From Gammaproteobacteria bacterium RBG_16_51_14 (GTDB lineage Bacteria > Pseudomonadota > Gammaproteobacteria > Eutrophobiales > Eutrophobiaceae), in assembly GCA_001802375.1 (NCBI GenBank), contig MGXK01000119.1, positions 10,802-49,742 on the forward strand: 38,941 nucleotides of DNA, written 5' to 3'. The notes beneath the pieces were generated by a model, which ran no database searches, was not told the DNA's origin, and saw only the letters and a program-made list of their open reading frames with translations. Position numbers and translations under genes: made by a program. Each line of letters starts with the position of its first letter. Positions within the stretch are counted from its first letter, which is position 1. Of the stretch, positions 1-12,657 are shown in pieces.

Positions 1-1763
1 CACTGCAGCGATCAGAACCACGCCTGATAGACAAGGTGAATGCAGACATCAGTATCAAGTCATTTCTTGACGGTATCTTTCTCGCTGATGACCTTCATGC
101 GGCATTAGCAATGCATGATGAATTGACTGAGAATGAATCTGTCGTCACACGTGACGGTATCTGGATTGGATCAAACTGGATTTACGTCAATAAGGGAAAT
201 AATGAACAGGCAGGGATGCTGAGTCGTGAGCGGGAAATTGCTGCAATTCAAACCGATCTGCAGCGCACAACACTGAAACTGGCGGAACTTGAAAAACAGT
301 TAACAGACAGTCACCGGTTCATGGAACAATCTGAACAGAAACTCAATGATTATCAGCAGCAGTCCCAGACCCAGCAGACAAAGATAGCGGATTTCCGGAG
401 TATGCTCGCCGCAAATCGAACCCAGGTCGGGCAGATGCAGATCAGATCGCAGCAGATTCTTGATGAACTTGCCATGCTGGATGAACAGGAAGAAAGTGAC
501 CACAGGGAAATGACTGCCATACAGAGCAGGGCTGGTTGTGCCGGGACTGACAGGGAAAGGATGCAATCGCTGCGTGCAGAATTGATGGAATTGCGCGAAC
601 AACACAGGAAATCGCTTGATGAGGCACGCAGATGCTGGCAGGACACTCATGAACAAAGCCATGGTATTGCCCTGCAACTGGAAGCGATCAGTTCCAAGCG
701 GGCATCCCTGGATCAGGCGATCAAAAGAAATGAAATCCAGTTATCAAACCTCCAGAACCGTTGCACTGAACTGAATAATGAACTGAATGAAAACAAGGTG
801 CCCCTGCACGAGGTGCAACAACGACTGGAAAACAAACTGAAGGACAGGATTACAGCTGAAAAGAAACTGGCAGAAGCACGTTCACAAATTCAGGATGTGG
901 AAAATAAACTGCGGCAAAATGAGACGGCCCGTACCCATTGTGAACAAAAACTGGAGGAATTACGCACTGTCCTGGAACAGGCAAGAATAGCTGTGCGTGA
1001 ATATCAGGTGCGTCTGCAAGCGGTTGCAGAACAATTAACATCGTCAAACCATCAATTAAACGAAATTCTGTCAGCACTGGATGAAACGGCTGATCATGAG
1101 ACATGGCGGGAGCAACTGGAGGTAATCACACACAAGATCCAGCGTCTCGGACCAATCAATCTTGCTGCAATTGATGAATATTCACAGTTGTTTGAACGCA
1201 AGACCTATCTGGACAGTCAGCATGAGGATTTGACTACTGCATTGTCTACCCTGGAAAACGCCATGAGGAAAATCGACAGGGAAACGAGGACCCGTTTCAA
1301 GGAAACATTTGATGATTTAAATACAAACCTGAAGGAGATGTTTCCAAAGCTGTTCGGCGGAGGTCATGCTTATCTGGAATTGATTGGAGATGATCTCCTG
1401 CAGACGGGGGTCGCTGTCATGGCGCGTCCTCCCGGCAAGCGAAACAGCAACATACATTTGTTGTCCGGCGGGGAAAAGGCATTGACTGCTGTTGCACTGG
1501 TGTTTGCCATTTTCAGATTGAATCCTGCGCCATTCTGTATCCTTGATGAAGTAGATGCCCCCCTGGACGATACCAATACCGGTCGCTTCAGCGAACTGGT
1601 GTCTTCTATGTCAGAGGATGTCCAGTTTATATTTATTACACACAATAAAATCACCATGGAAATTGCACATCAATTGCTGGGCGTGACAATGCAGGAACCC
1701 GGTGTTTCACGTCTGGTATCAGTTGATATGGATGAAGCTGTGGAAATGGCAGCAACCGCCTGA
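1..1763 (+). CDS. smc: Chromosome partition protein SMC, C-terminal half (5' end outside window)
   Basis: SMC is the ATPase of the bacterial condensin that compacts and segregates the chromosome. The frame is open to the left edge (read from base 3), so this is the 3' part of a gene whose family is about 1160 residues long; about 587 residues are present. It starts near the hinge, continues through a long coiled coil rich in Q, E, K and L, and ends in the C-terminal ATPase head. The head shows the ABC signature LLSGGEKAL and the Walker B/D-loop [13 protein letters not shown], followed by the switch histidine in FIFITHNK. The GTG at 36 is internal and not a start. The next gene, zipA, lies 149 bp downstream in the same direction, the usual smc-zipA-ligA order of gammaproteobacteria. 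Confidence 0.96.
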   Translation, partial: LQRSEPRLIDKVNADISIKSFLDGIFLADDLHAALAMHDELTENESVVTRDGIWIGSNWIYVNKGNNEQAGMLSREREIAAIQTDLQRTTLKLAELEKQLTDSHRFMEQSEQKLNDYQQQSQTQQTKIADFRSMLAANRTQVGQMQIRSQQILDELAMLDEQEESDHREMTAIQSRAGCAGTDRERMQSLRAELMELREQHRKSLDEARRCWQDTHEQSHGIALQLEAISSKRASLDQAIKRNEIQLSNLQNRCTELNNELNENKVPLHEVQQRLENKLKDRITAEKKLAEARSQIQDVENKLRQNETARTHCEQKLEELRTVLEQARIAVREYQVRLQAVAEQLTSSNHQLNEILSALDETADHETWREQLEVITHKIQRLGPINLAAIDEYSQLFERKTYLDSQHEDLTTALSTLENAMRKIDRETRTRFKETFDDLNTNLKEMFPKLFGGGHAYLELIGDDLLQTGVAVMARPPGKRNSNIHLLSGGEKALTAVALVFAIFRLNPAPFCILDEVDAPLDDTNTGRFSELVSSMSEDVQFIFITHNKITMEIAHQLLGVTMQEPGVSRLVSVDMDEAVEMAATA

Positions 1764-1912
1764 TAAATCGTGAAACACAGATTGTGAAACGCATTTCGCT
1801 GTATTTTTTACATTTTTCAGGACACACTTCCCCCGAATGGATGGCATCGACGGATACCCGGACAAGCACTTGAACCCGGTAAGACTGTGTAGATATTTTT
1901 TCTGATTCAATC

Positions 1913-2722
1913 ATGAACAACCTGCGTTGGATACTACTTGGTATCGGTATTGTCATCATCGCAGGTATTTATCTCTGGGAAACACTCAGGCAACGACGTG
2001 CGCGAAAACGTGATTTCATACCTGACTCTGGCGATCACAGGTTTCCTGAATTACATATCAAACCAGGAACTGACACGGATGACGATTATTCCGAGGCACT
2101 TTCCGATCTCAATAATCTGCTGGTACATAAGAGGCGTATGCTTGCTGATAAACAGGTAACTGAGAAGATATCAAGGAATAATGATACTGGCAGGAAGGGA
2201 CGTCCATCACAAATTGCATCCACGCCTGATGTGGATTTAAAGGGGGAAAGCACAGCTTCTGCAAGAATTGCAAGGTCGGAGCTGGACGAGATTCCGGGGG
2301 CCGCCACGAATGAGCCGGTGTTTGTGTTTTATGTGACTGCCCCCGGGACAACAAGATTTAACGGCCGGGAAGTATGGCAAGCGGCTGAGATGGCCGGTAT
2401 GGAGTATGGTGCAATGGATATATTTCATCATTTCGGGGTTGGTCACATACACAGTGAGCAACCGTTGTTCAGCATGGCAAACATGTTTGAGCCAGGTCAT
2501 TTCAAGGCAGACATACTGGATTCACTGACGACGCGTGGGATCGTGCTGTTTATGTATCAACCCGGTGCGGTTGATGCGCAGCTTGTTACTGAATTGTTGT
2601 TAAATACGGTTCTGCAACTTGCCGATCTTCTGGGCGGGGAAATCAGGGGAGGCGATCACGATCTGATGACTGGATCAGCAATAACTGCCCTGCGGGACAA
2701 AGTACGGCGAATGGCCAGATAA
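1913..2722 (+). CDS. zipA: Cell division protein ZipA
   Basis: ZipA is an inner-membrane anchor that tethers the FtsZ ring at midcell. The 269-residue product has an N-terminal membrane segment (about residues 5-24, WILLGIGIVIIAGIYLW) followed at once by a basic stretch (RQRRARKRD). A polar linker then leads to a C-terminal FtsZ-binding domain from about residue 130, with the family-like GMEYGAMDIFHHF and ADLLGGEI segments. The linker is short for the family (E. coli ZipA is 328 residues). The ATG is chosen because it directly precedes the membrane segment. Position between smc and ligA is the standard context and supports the call. Confidence 0.93.
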   Translation: MNNLRWILLGIGIVIIAGIYLWETLRQRRARKRDFIPDSGDHRFPELHIKPGTDTDDDYSEALSDLNNLLVHKRRMLADKQVTEKISRNNDTGRKGRPSQIASTPDVDLKGESTASARIARSELDEIPGAATNEPVFVFYVTAPGTTRFNGREVWQAAEMAGMEYGAMDIFHHFGVGHIHSEQPLFSMANMFEPGHFKADILDSLTTRGIVLFMYQPGAVDAQLVTELLLNTVLQLADLLGGEIRGGDHDLMTGSAITALRDKVRRMAR

Positions 2723-2754
2723 GGAATACAGGCCTTCTATTCATGTCATATTGA

Positions 2755-4779
<2,025 letters not shown>

Positions 4780-4860
4780 CCAGTCCTGACTATCAAGACA
4801 TATTACTTCCTCCCGCAGCGCAGGTGCGGATAAAAGGCACTCAACAGCCGGTATTCCGGA

Positions 4861-6468
4861 TCAGGACAGGTTTTTTTGCAGGATGGTGTTCCGGGCAGGT
4901 TTACTGGTGTCAGCTAACGGATAATCCAGGGTGTAATGCAGGCCACGGCTTTCCTTGCGCAGCAGTGCTGATTCAATTATCAAACCGGCAACAATCACCA
5001 GGTTCCGTAATTCAATCAGGTCATTCGTTATGCGGAAATTCCCGTAATAATCAGCTATTTCTGCTTGCAGGAGTCTGGTCCGATGCTGGGCACGCTGCAG
5101 GCGTTTGTTGGTACGTACGATGCCGACGTAATCCCACATATAGCGGCGAATCTCATCCCAGTTATGGGAAACGACAACCTCTTCATCAGAGTCAGTAACG
5201 CGGCTTTCATCCCAGTCGGGTAACTCCCCGGGCATTTGATAAGTGTCCATATGTTGCCTGATATCGGTATAGGCCGCATGGGCATAAACAACACACTCAA
5301 GCAATGAATTGCTGGCCATGCGATTTGCGCCATGCAAACCGGAACAAGACACTTCACCAATAGCGTACAGGCCAGGCAGATCAGTCCTGCCATTTTTATC
5401 GTTGACGACACCGCCACAGGTGTAGTGGGCAGCCGGGACGACGGGTATGGGTTCCCTGGAGATATCAATTCCGAATTCCAGGCAGCGCTGGTAAATAGTC
5501 GGAAAATGAGAAATGAGATAGTCTTTCGGTTTCTGGCTTATATCCAGAAAGACACACGAATCTCCTGTACGTTTCATTTCGTGATCGATGGCCCTGGCAA
5601 CAATATCACGTGGCGCCAGTTCAACTCGCGCGTCGAACCGTTGCATAAATGCATCGCCGTTGGTCAGCAGCAGTTTGGCGCCTTCCCCCCGCAACGCCTC
5701 CGAAATCAGGTAGGATTTTGCCTTGGGATGATACAGACAAGTCGGGTGAAACTGCACGAACTCCATATTGGCAATACGGCATCCAGCACGCCAGGCCATG
5801 GCAATCCCGTCCCCGGTACAGATATCCGGATTACTCGTATAGAGATAAACCTTGCCTGCCCCGCCGCTGGCAAGGACAACAGTGCGTGCCCTGAAAACAG
5901 ATATCTCGTCCGCTTTCTGATTGAGTACATAGGCCCCCAGACAATGATTGTGTGTACCACCGATTTTTGCACTGGTAATCAGGTCGATGGCGGTATGATA
6001 TTCAAATATTGCAATACGGGGATGCGCATGTGCCTGACTTTCCAGTGTGGATTCAATGGCCCGGCCGGTGGCATCGGCAGCATGAATGATACGACGATGA
6101 CTGTGACCGCCTTCCTTATGCAGATGGTAAGGTGTTCCCCCCTCAGCAGACGTTGCCCTGGTGAAATTAACCCCCTGATTGATTAACCATTGAATACTTT
6201 TGAAACCGTTTTCGACAACAAAACGAACCACATCAGGATCACAGAGACCGGCACCCACCGCCAATGTATCCTGGAGATGAGATTCGATTGAATCACTGTT
6301 ATCCAAAACAGCAGAAACCCCTCCCTGTGCATACAAGGTAGCGCCTTCAGTCAATGGTCCCTTGGATAAGACTGCAACATCGGCAAATTCGGCAAGTTTC
6401 AGGGCAAGGCTTAAACCGGCGGCACCACTGCCGATAATCAGGACGTCATGTCGGTATTGGTCATGCAT
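4861..6468 (-). CDS. nadB: L-aspartate oxidase
   Basis: NadB is a cytoplasmic FAD enzyme that oxidises L-aspartate to iminoaspartate, the first step of de novo NAD synthesis; NadA then uses the product. The 535-residue length matches E. coli (540). The N-terminal dinucleotide-binding motif [10 protein letters not shown] (about residues 11-20) binds FAD. The flavoprotein core follows with [26 protein letters not shown] and the active-site [24 protein letters not shown]-type segment. The C-terminal helical domain includes the [14 protein letters not shown]-like stretch. It is divergent from rpoE, exactly as in E. coli, and convergent with ligA. nadA and nadC are not in the window. Confidence 0.97.
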   Translation of the reverse strand: MHDQYRHDVLIIGSGAAGLSLALKLAEFADVAVLSKGPLTEGATLYAQGGVSAVLDNSDSIESHLQDTLAVGAGLCDPDVVRFVVENGFKSIQWLINQGVNFTRATSAEGGTPYHLHKEGGHSHRRIIHAADATGRAIESTLESQAHAHPRIAIFEYHTAIDLITSAKIGGTHNHCLGAYVLNQKADEISVFRARTVVLASGGAGKVYLYTSNPDICTGDGIAMAWRAGCRIANMEFVQFHPTCLYHPKAKSYLISEALRGEGAKLLLTNGDAFMQRFDARVELAPRDIVARAIDHEMKRTGDSCVFLDISQKPKDYLISHFPTIYQRCLEFGIDISREPIPVVPAAHYTCGGVVNDKNGRTDLPGLYAIGEVSCSGLHGANRMASNSLLECVVYAHAAYTDIRQHMDTYQMPGELPDWDESRVTDSDEEVVVSHNWDEIRRYMWDYVGIVRTNKRLQRAQHRTRLLQAEIADYYGNFRITNDLIELRNLVIVAGLIIESALLRKESRGLHYTLDYPLADTSKPARNTILQKNLS

Positions 6469-6612
6469 AGGAGTTAAGGTAACATAGATAATTTACAATG
6501 TAACTTGTTGATAAACTAAAATTAATACAACTCATTGATTTTATGAATGATTTGATGTGTTTTATAGCACGCCTGACCTGTCCCTCTATTTTAACATACG
6601 GGTTTGTCCAGC

Positions 6613-7191
6613 ATGGGCGATAGTGTGACAGACCAGCAATTGATAGATCGTGTCAAACGGGGAGATAAATCGGCCTTTGATCTTCTCGTATTAAAATATC
6701 AGCACCGCATAACCAACCTTGTTTCCCGTTTTGTACGGAACCCGAGTGATGCACAGGATGTCACACAGGAGGCTTTTATCAAGGCCTATCGTGCCTTGCC
6801 GAATTTCAGGGGTGAGAGTGCGTTTTATACCTGGATGTACAGGATTGCGGTAAATACGGCAAAAAATTATCTGGCTGTACAATCGCGCCGGCCAATAGAG
6901 GCAGAACAAGATATTTCTGAAATTGAACAAATTGAAGGAGATAATGCTCTAAAGGAACAGGCAACACCGGAAAATATGCTGCTGAGAGATGAATTGCAGG
7001 CCACAGTGATTCGTGCAATAGAAAATCTGCCGGCTGATTTACAAATGGCGCTCACTTTGAGAGAGATAGAGGGGCTCAGTTATGATGAAATCGCTGTCGT
7101 CATGGAATGTCCAATCGGTACGGTCAGATCACGTATTTTCCGTGCCCGCGAGGCTATTGACATTCAACTGAAACCATTGCTGGATAATTAA
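6613..7191 (+). CDS. rpoE: RNA polymerase extracytoplasmic-stress sigma factor RpoE/AlgU
   Basis: This ECF sigma factor (sigma-E, AlgU in Pseudomonas) drives the envelope-stress regulon and is held inactive by the membrane anti-sigma factor RseA encoded next. The 192-residue product has region 2 (FLVRNPSDAQDVTQEAF-like segment and FRGESAFYTWMYRIA, which bind the -10) and region 4 (LSYDEIAVVMECPIGTVRSRIFRARE, helix-turn-helix for the -35). I prefer the ATG at 6613 to the in-frame TTG at 6604, because MGDSVTDQQLIDRV aligns with the E. coli start MSEQLTDQ. No strong Shine-Dalgarno precedes either. rseA follows after 14 bp, so the two are surely co-transcribed. Confidence 0.96.
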   Translation: MGDSVTDQQLIDRVKRGDKSAFDLLVLKYQHRITNLVSRFVRNPSDAQDVTQEAFIKAYRALPNFRGESAFYTWMYRIAVNTAKNYLAVQSRRPIEAEQDISEIEQIEGDNALKEQATPENMLLRDELQATVIRAIENLPADLQMALTLREIEGLSYDEIAVVMECPIGTVRSRIFRAREAIDIQLKPLLDN

Positions 7192-7205
7192 ACAGGTAAA
7201 TAACC

Positions 7206-7778
7206 ATGAGTGAGCATAAAATCGAAGATCTGTCCGCACTGATTGATGGTGAACATGCCGGCGTTGCAGATGAGGTTATTGACCGTATCTGTGAAGATGG
7301 ACATCTCCGTCAAACCTGGGCCCGTTACCATTTAATCAGTGATTGTCTGAAAGGCCAGCTGCCGGAACATGTCAGCATGAAAGTAGGGGACAGGATTCAG
7401 CGTGCCCTGGATGCGGAACCCGTTATCCTAGCACCGAAACGCCGTGTTTACCCTTATTTGAAACCAGTGGCAGGGTTTGCCATTGCAGCATCGGTAGCCG
7501 TTATGGCCATACTCGGCATACAGCACAATAACGCTTCGTTGAGTGATCGTGATACAGGGCCCCTTGCGGCAAATCAACCTGCACAGGGCAAAACACAGCA
7601 ATTTACCTTTGCGCCCACTCGGCTCGTCCAGCACCCGCAAACCGTTTCTTCAGATAAAGTCAATGCAAATTCAAGAATGAACAGTTATCTGGTCAATCAT
7701 AATGAACAACGATCCAGCGCTGGCATACAGGGGATGTTCCCCTATGTCCGAATTGTTGCCCATGAGAAACAAGAATAA
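7206..7778 (+). CDS. rseA: Sigma-E anti-sigma factor RseA/MucA
   Basis: RseA is a single-pass inner-membrane protein whose cytoplasmic N-terminus binds and sequesters sigma-E; stress-triggered cleavage by site-1 and site-2 proteases releases the sigma factor. The 190-residue sequence shows the anti-sigma N-terminal domain (LSALIDGEHAG; TWARYHLISDCLKG). One hydrophobic segment (about residues 87-106, KPVAGFAIAASVAVMAILGI) and a periplasmic tail of about 85 residues, where RseB should bind, follow. It sits between rpoE and rseB, and its last 17 bp overlap the chosen rseB start. The name mucA would be used in pseudomonads. Confidence 0.92.
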   Translation: MSEHKIEDLSALIDGEHAGVADEVIDRICEDGHLRQTWARYHLISDCLKGQLPEHVSMKVGDRIQRALDAEPVILAPKRRVYPYLKPVAGFAIAASVAVMAILGIQHNNASLSDRDTGPLAANQPAQGKTQQFTFAPTRLVQHPQTVSSDKVNANSRMNSYLVNHNEQRSSAGIQGMFPYVRIVAHEKQE

Positions 7779-8769
7779 GAATACCTTCCCCCGTCCCGGC
7801 ACGACAGTATTTATTGCATTAACATGGTTGCTTTTTCAGGCAACTGTCGTGTTTGCAGACAGTGCCTCTGAAAAGGCGCAAATGCTAATTAATGAAATGT
7901 CCAGGGCAAGTCACGATCTGAATTATGATGGTGTGCTCGTCTATCGCTGTGCCAATCAAATGAATACCATGCGTATTATCCACAAAGCGGGCGGTGAGGG
8001 GGAACATGAACGGCTTGTTTCCCTGACGGGTTCTGCGAGAGAGGTAATTCGGGACGGCAATACAGTCAGGTGTTTTTTTCCTGAAAACAAGGCCGTCATG
8101 GTGGAAAAAAGCCACGCTGGAAAACTAATCTCCTCCTATTTGCCCGATCCTATTGAGAGGATTGCTGATCACTATCATTTTGAAATTGCAACCCAGGATC
8201 GTGTTGCAGGCCGCAACGCCTGGGTAGTGAACATAATTCCGGGAGATAATTTACGCTATGGATATCAACTCTGGGTCGATCAGGATACCAGGTTAATGCT
8301 CAAATCAGAACTGAAGAACAGTGATGGGATAACCCTTGAACAGATCATGTTTACACAACTTGAAGTTCTTGAGCAGATTCCGGATAGTCTGCTAAAACCC
8401 ACTATAACCGGCGCTGACTATACCTGGTATGAAACAACAGCCAAGAGCAAAATGGAAGTGCAAAATAGTGATATTCGCTGGATAGTTACCTGGATGCCGG
8501 ATGGTTTCACCATGAGTGAATATGGAAAACAGTCCATGTCAATGAGCCAGGTTCCGGTTGATCATATGGTATTCACTGATGGCCTGGCCATGGTTTCCAT
8601 ATTCATTGAAAAACTGACCAGGGACGCACAGTCTGCGGAAGGTCCATCAACCATGGGCGGCATTAATACCTATGCTGTACTGACTGGTGGATATCAGGTA
8701 ACCGCTGTTGGTGAGGTGCCCATGACAACGGTCAGATTGATGGCAAATTCAGTCAAACCAAGGGACTAA
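7762..8769 (+). CDS. rseB: Periplasmic sigma-E regulator RseB/MucB
   Basis: RseB binds the periplasmic part of RseA and shields it from DegS-type cleavage until lipopolysaccharide or lipoprotein stress is sensed. From the ATG at 7762 the product is 335 residues and begins MRNKNK, then a signal peptide (hydrophobic core about residues 13-30, ending VVFADS). Earlier in-frame ATGs (7702, 7744) would bury this signal, so 7762 is preferred. The mature part has the MucB/RseB segments LINEMSRASHDLNYDGVLVY and YGYQLWVDQDTRLMLKSEL and a C-terminal domain with DGLAMVSIFIE. The start overlaps rseA by 17 bp, pointing to translational coupling. No rseC follows. Confidence 0.93.
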   Translation: MRNKNKNTFPRPGTTVFIALTWLLFQATVVFADSASEKAQMLINEMSRASHDLNYDGVLVYRCANQMNTMRIIHKAGGEGEHERLVSLTGSAREVIRDGNTVRCFFPENKAVMVEKSHAGKLISSYLPDPIERIADHYHFEIATQDRVAGRNAWVVNIIPGDNLRYGYQLWVDQDTRLMLKSELKNSDGITLEQIMFTQLEVLEQIPDSLLKPTITGADYTWYETTAKSKMEVQNSDIRWIVTWMPDGFTMSEYGKQSMSMSQVPVDHMVFTDGLAMVSIFIEKLTRDAQSAEGPSTMGGINTYAVLTGGYQVTAVGEVPMTTVRLMANSVKPRD

Positions 8770-8957
8770 ACTGATCATTACGCAACAAAACATCAGAAAT
8801 CTGTTAGGATAGATATTCTAATGGTTTCGTCATTTCAAACGGAATGCAAAGTGGTAATATCGATAAAAATCTGATGGTATCAGGCAGTTCAATAACAGCA
8901 GAAATGGCGGAATTGCCAAACAGGATTTCAGTTTAACCATATCAGGAAAAAGATTTT
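8770..8957 (+). other. rseB-mucD spacer
   Basis: This 188-bp gap is AT-rich and has no credible ORF. An AGGAAAAAG purine tract about 8 bp before the ATG at 8958 could be the mucD ribosome binding site. I looked for a sigma-E promoter (GGAACTT with TCTGA-like -10) and found only partial matches such as GGAATT near 8913, so I do not call one. The gap is long enough for mucD to have its own promoter. Confidence 0.4.
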
Positions 8958-10400
8958 ATGAGTTCCGAATTTTTGTTTATCAATACCAGGTGCTATGGTG
9001 TTTTATTCTGCAGCCTTGTTCTGTTCTCATTTGACGTATCTGCACTTACATTACCCGACTTTGCACCACTGGTGGAAAATAATGCTGCAGCTGTTGTTAA
9101 TATCAGCACGATACTGAAAAAATCAGAATATGGTGAAAGAGGACCTCACGGATTCAATATGCCTGATATTCCAGAAGACAGCCCATTTTATGAATTTTTC
9201 AAGAAATATTTTGATGAAATGCCGGAAGGGATGGAACCATTTAAACATCGCTCTTCACTTGGTTCCGGTTTTGTCATTTCCAGTGACGGTTATGTCATAA
9301 CAAACAATCATGTTGTAAAAGACGCAGATGAAGTTATCGTCCGCCTGAATGATCGCCGTGAATTTATTGCAGAACTCGTCGGAACCGATGAACGCAGCGA
9401 TATTGCTGTTTTAAAAGTTGAGGGGAGTGATCTGCCGACTGTAAAACTGGGTAATTCATCTGATCTTAAAGTCGGAGAATGGGTGCTGGCTATCGGTTCA
9501 CCATTCGGATTTGACCATTCTGTAACTGCGGGAATCGTCAGTGCAATGGGGCGGAGCCTGCCAAATGAAAATTATGTTCCTTTCATTCAAACCGATGTTG
9601 CTATCAATCCCGGTAACTCAGGTGGTCCATTATTCAATCTGCAAGGTGAGGTGGTTGGTGTTAATTCGCAAATCTACAGCCGGACGGGCGGGTTTATGGG
9701 CCTGTCCTTCGCAGTGCCTATCAATGTTGTTACCAATGTCTATCAGCAAATAAGGGATCAAGGCCATGTATCCCGTGGCTGGCTGGGTGTCCTGATCCAG
9801 GATGTCACCCGTGAACTCGCAGAATCATTTGGAATGGAACGACCACACGGTGCATTGATTGCCAAGGTATTACCGGATAGCCCGGCCACAGCAGCGGGTC
9901 TGGAGGTGGGTGATATTGTGATCAGATTCAATGGTGAAGAAGTGAGTTTTTCATCAGATTTGCCTCCCATGGTAGGAAACAGCATGATTGGAAAATCCGT
10001 TCCGGTCGATATCATCCGGCGCGGCAAGGAACAGACAGTCAGCATTACAATCGCAGAATTGCCAGGTGAAGAGGAAATCAAGATTGCCGGCGCAGGCTCA
10101 TCAGCAGTAATAGCCAATGCATTGAACATAGCAGTAAATGATATTGATGAACAACAGCGGAAGGAACTCGGCATTGAGGACTATGGAGTAATCGTTTCCG
10201 GCGTATCAGAAGGACCAGCAACCAAGGCAGGTATTATCAAGGGAGACGTTATATTGTTGATCAATAATATCAAGGTAAAGGATGTCGGCCATTTTAATGA
10301 GATTGTTGAAAGTTTGCCCGAGGGGAAATCCATACCTGTTTTAATCCAGCGCAGTGGTGGTCCGATTTTTCTGGCACTGAAACTGAAGGATGCTGATTGA
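8958..10400 (+). CDS. mucD: Periplasmic serine protease of the DegP/MucD family
   Basis: DegP/MucD proteases degrade or refold damaged proteins in the periplasm and feed back on the sigma-E response. The 480-residue precursor has a signal peptide (hydrophobic core about residues 13-29, ending VSA). A trypsin-like domain carries the full triad H118 (ITNNHVV), D148 (ERSDIAVL) and S221 (NPGNSGGPL). Two PDZ domains follow (about residues 270-360 and 390-475), with GLEVGDIVIRFNGEEV and GIIKGDVILLINNIKV. The Q-loop region HGFNMPDIPEDSPFYEFF is typical of DegP/Q. Its place directly after rseB is the Pseudomonas algU-mucA-mucB-mucD arrangement. A degP or degQ label would be equally defensible. Confidence 0.93.
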   Translation: MSSEFLFINTRCYGVLFCSLVLFSFDVSALTLPDFAPLVENNAAAVVNISTILKKSEYGERGPHGFNMPDIPEDSPFYEFFKKYFDEMPEGMEPFKHRSSLGSGFVISSDGYVITNNHVVKDADEVIVRLNDRREFIAELVGTDERSDIAVLKVEGSDLPTVKLGNSSDLKVGEWVLAIGSPFGFDHSVTAGIVSAMGRSLPNENYVPFIQTDVAINPGNSGGPLFNLQGEVVGVNSQIYSRTGGFMGLSFAVPINVVTNVYQQIRDQGHVSRGWLGVLIQDVTRELAESFGMERPHGALIAKVLPDSPATAAGLEVGDIVIRFNGEEVSFSSDLPPMVGNSMIGKSVPVDIIRRGKEQTVSITIAELPGEEEIKIAGAGSSAVIANALNIAVNDIDEQQRKELGIEDYGVIVSGVSEGPATKAGIIKGDVILLINNIKVKDVGHFNEIVESLPEGKSIPVLIQRSGGPIFLALKLKDAD

Positions 10401-10402
10401 AC

Positions 10403-10663
10403 ATGGAATTTATCCTGTATGGGAAATTTGATTGTTATCCATGTAAAGCGATGCTTCAGGATCTCAAGCAATTGAATACAAATTATTTTTTCGAAATCAG
10501 GACAGTCGATATCCGGGAAGATCTGCAACTGATGGATCAATATGGATCCCGTATCCCTGTGCTGGTAGCAGGCGGGGTGGAACTCTGCCATTTCACGCTG
10601 GATACAGAAAAAGTCACATCCTATTTATGCACTGAAGGATCCATCGGTACAAGCAATAGTTAA
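10403..10663 (+). CDS. Glutaredoxin-like thiol-disulfide protein (DUF836-type)
   Basis: Small 86-residue thioredoxin-fold protein. A CxxC pair (FDCYPCK, about residues 10-14) lies after the first beta strand, as in glutaredoxins, and the cis-proline region IPVLVAGG is present around residue 54. It matches the short glutaredoxin-like family often found beside lepA in gammaproteobacteria. The exact substrate is unknown. The ATG at 10403 is 2 bp past the mucD stop; an in-frame TTG at 10397 overlaps that stop but is less likely. AAGGA at about 10386 may be the ribosome binding site. Co-transcription with mucD is expected. Confidence 0.75.
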   Translation: MEFILYGKFDCYPCKAMLQDLKQLNTNYFFEIRTVDIREDLQLMDQYGSRIPVLVAGGVELCHFTLDTEKVTSYLCTEGSIGTSNS

Positions 10664-10860
10664 AAAGCAAGTAACAGGATGATGGCAGAGGATGAACTGC
10701 AGGTGAATGCCTGCATGAAGGATATGGAGCCTTGTCCTGGATTACCATAATTATCTCCTGCCTTATCATCAATGAGTGGTTTATGTTGTGAGAGAGATAG
10801 GCTAGAATCGCCCGCTTTCCAGGCCGGCTTGTTTGATCCTTTACCCACATAGCAGAAAGC
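10664..10860 (+). promoter_or_regulatory. lepA upstream region with a candidate -10 box
   Basis: The 197-bp gap before lepA has no credible ORF. TAGAAT at 10803-10808 is a good -10 hexamer about 50 bp before the lepA ATG, but the -35 position (around 10780-10785, TTTATG) is poor. A perfect 6-bp hairpin TGCAGG-TGAATG-CCTGCA lies at 10698-10715, without a T-run, so it is not an obvious terminator of the mucD transcript. Confidence 0.35.
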
Positions 10861-12657
10861 ATGCAGCACATTCGAAACTTCTCGATCATCGCCCATATCG
10901 ACCACGGAAAATCCACATTGGCTGATCGGTTTATCCAGATCTGTGGTGGTCTCAGCCAGCGTGAGATGTCTGAGCAGGTACTGGATTCAATGGATCTGGA
11001 ACGTGAACGTGGCATCACAATAAAATCCCAGAGCGTCACACTGGAATACCAGGCAGAAGATGGTCAGGTATATCAGTTGAATCTGATTGATACACCAGGT
11101 CATGTGGATTTCAGTTATGAAGTGTCCCGATCATTGGCTGCGTGCGAGGGAGCATTACTTGTTGTTGATGCCGCACAGGGTGTTGAGGCACAGAGTGTTG
11201 CCAATTGCATGACCGCTATCGAGCATAATCTGGAGGTGCTTCCGGTACTGAATAAAATCGATTTGCCTTCAGCGGATCCTGATCGCGTTATTATGGAGAT
11301 AGAGGAGATCATTGGTCTTGATGCTTCCAACGCCATTCGTGTCAGTGCAAAAACCGGCAAGGGCATGACGGAATTGCTGAAACAACTGATTAAATATATT
11401 CCATCCCCGAAAGGAAAGGTGGATGCCCCCCTGAAGGCGTTGATAATTGATTCCTGGTTCGATAATTATCTGGGAGTGGTTTCTTTGGTTAGAATTGTAG
11501 ATGGTCGCATGCAGGTAGGCAGGAAAATACGCGTCATGTCGACCGGAAGAGATTTTGAAGTTGATCAGGTAGGAGTTTTCAAGCCCAAACGCACACCAAT
11601 GAAAGCCCTTGAAACAGGTGAAGTCGGTTATGTTGTGGCCAGTATCAAGGATATTGACGGGGCGCCTGTTGGTGATACCTTTACAAACTCAGATATGCCG
11701 GCTGATAAGGCATTACCTGGATTCCAGAAAATAAAGCCGAATGTTTTTGCAGGTTTATATCCGGTTGACTCGGGTGATTATGAGGCTTTTCGTGATGCCC
11801 TGGCAAAACTGCGTCTGAATGATGCCTCCTTGCATTATGAACCGGAAACTTCCCAGGCCCTCGGTTTTGGATTTAGGTGTGGCTTTCTGGGGTTGCTGCA
11901 TATGGAAATTATTCAGGAGAGGCTGGAACGGGAATATAATCTGTGCTTGATAACGACCGCACCCACCGTTGTATATGAGGTAGTGACGACCGGTAGCGAG
12001 ACAATCTATGTCGACAATCCAGCCTTGCTGCCGCCGGTTGACAAAATTGTTGAAATCCGTGAACCAATCATTCGTGCCGATATCCTGGTACCGCAAGAAT
12101 ATCTTGGTAATGTCATTGCGCTGTGTATTGAGAAACGCGGTGTTCAGAAGAAGTTACAATACCTGGGAAAACAGATTTCGCTTTCTTTTGAATTGCCAAT
12201 GAGCGAGGTGGTTCTGGATTTTTTTGACCGGTTGAAATCAGTCAGCCGCGGATATGCATCATTTGATTACAGTTTCGTCCGGTTTCAAGCGGCAAAACTG
12301 GTCAAGCTGGATATTCTGATTAATAACGAACATATTGATGCATTGTCCTGTATTGTGCATCATGATCATGCACACTACCGGGGCAGGGAATTAACGGAAA
12401 AAATAAAGGAATTTGTTCCCAGACAGATGTTCGAAGTGGCCATCCAGGCCGCAATTGGCTCAAAAATCCTGGCCAGGCAGACCGTCAAGGCGCTGAGAAA
12501 AAATGTCACTGCCAAGTGTTATGGTGGTGATATAACACGTAAACGCAAATTGCTGGAGAAACAAAAGGCAGGAAAAAAACGCATGAAACAATTTGGTTCA
12601 GTAGAAATACCCCAGGCGGCATTTATGGCTATCCTCCACGTAGGTAAGGGCAAATGA
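10861..12657 (+). CDS. lepA: Elongation factor 4 (LepA), ribosomal GTPase
   Basis: LepA/EF4 is a translational GTPase that binds the ribosome and helps under ionic or assembly stress. The 598-residue length equals the family norm. G domain motifs: P-loop AHIDHGKST (about residues 12-20), switch [13 protein letters not shown], and NKIDLP. The C-terminal domain unique to LepA is present, ending in the basic [19 protein letters not shown]-type tail and [12 protein letters not shown]. The ATG at 10861 gives the standard N-terminus [12 protein letters not shown]. The stop overlaps the lepB start by 4 bp (ATGA), so the pair is coupled as in E. coli. Confidence 0.98.
   Translation: MQHIRNFSIIAHIDHGKSTLADRFIQICGGLSQREMSEQVLDSMDLERERGITIKSQSVTLEYQAEDGQVYQLNLIDTPGHVDFSYEVSRSLAACEGALLVVDAAQGVEAQSVANCMTAIEHNLEVLPVLNKIDLPSADPDRVIMEIEEIIGLDASNAIRVSAKTGKGMTELLKQLIKYIPSPKGKVDAPLKALIIDSWFDNYLGVVSLVRIVDGRMQVGRKIRVMSTGRDFEVDQVGVFKPKRTPMKALETGEVGYVVASIKDIDGAPVGDTFTNSDMPADKALPGFQKIKPNVFAGLYPVDSGDYEAFRDALAKLRLNDASLHYEPETSQALGFGFRCGFLGLLHMEIIQERLEREYNLCLITTAPTVVYEVVTTGSETIYVDNPALLPPVDKIVEIREPIIRADILVPQEYLGNVIALCIEKRGVQKKLQYLGKQISLSFELPMSEVVLDFFDRLKSVSRGYASFDYSFVRFQAAKLVKLDILINNEHIDALSCIVHHDHAHYRGRELTEKIKEFVPRQMFEVAIQAAIGSKILARQTVKALRKNVTAKCYGGDITRKRKLLEKQKAGKKRMKQFGSVEIPQAAFMAILHVGKGK

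Noticed and set aside
1764-1912. Direct repeat GTGAAAC...GTGAAAC after smc
   Set aside because: Only 7 bp, two copies, no further structure; too short to support a feature.
4780-4860. Terminator between convergent ligA and nadB
   Set aside because: CCGCA/TGCGG near 4814-4830 is only a 5-bp stem and no T-run follows on either strand.
5332-6186. 284-codon plus-strand ORF
   Set aside because: It lies fully antisense to nadB, whose motifs and length are complete; the product has no recognisable domain.
6480-6612. Sigma-E autoregulated promoter before rpoE
   Set aside because: GTAACTT at 6500-6506 resembles a -35, but no TCTGA or TCAAA-like -10 lies 16-17 bp downstream.
6604-6612. TTG 6604 as the rpoE start
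   Set aside because: The ATG at 6613 fits the family N-terminus better; neither has a clear ribosome binding site.
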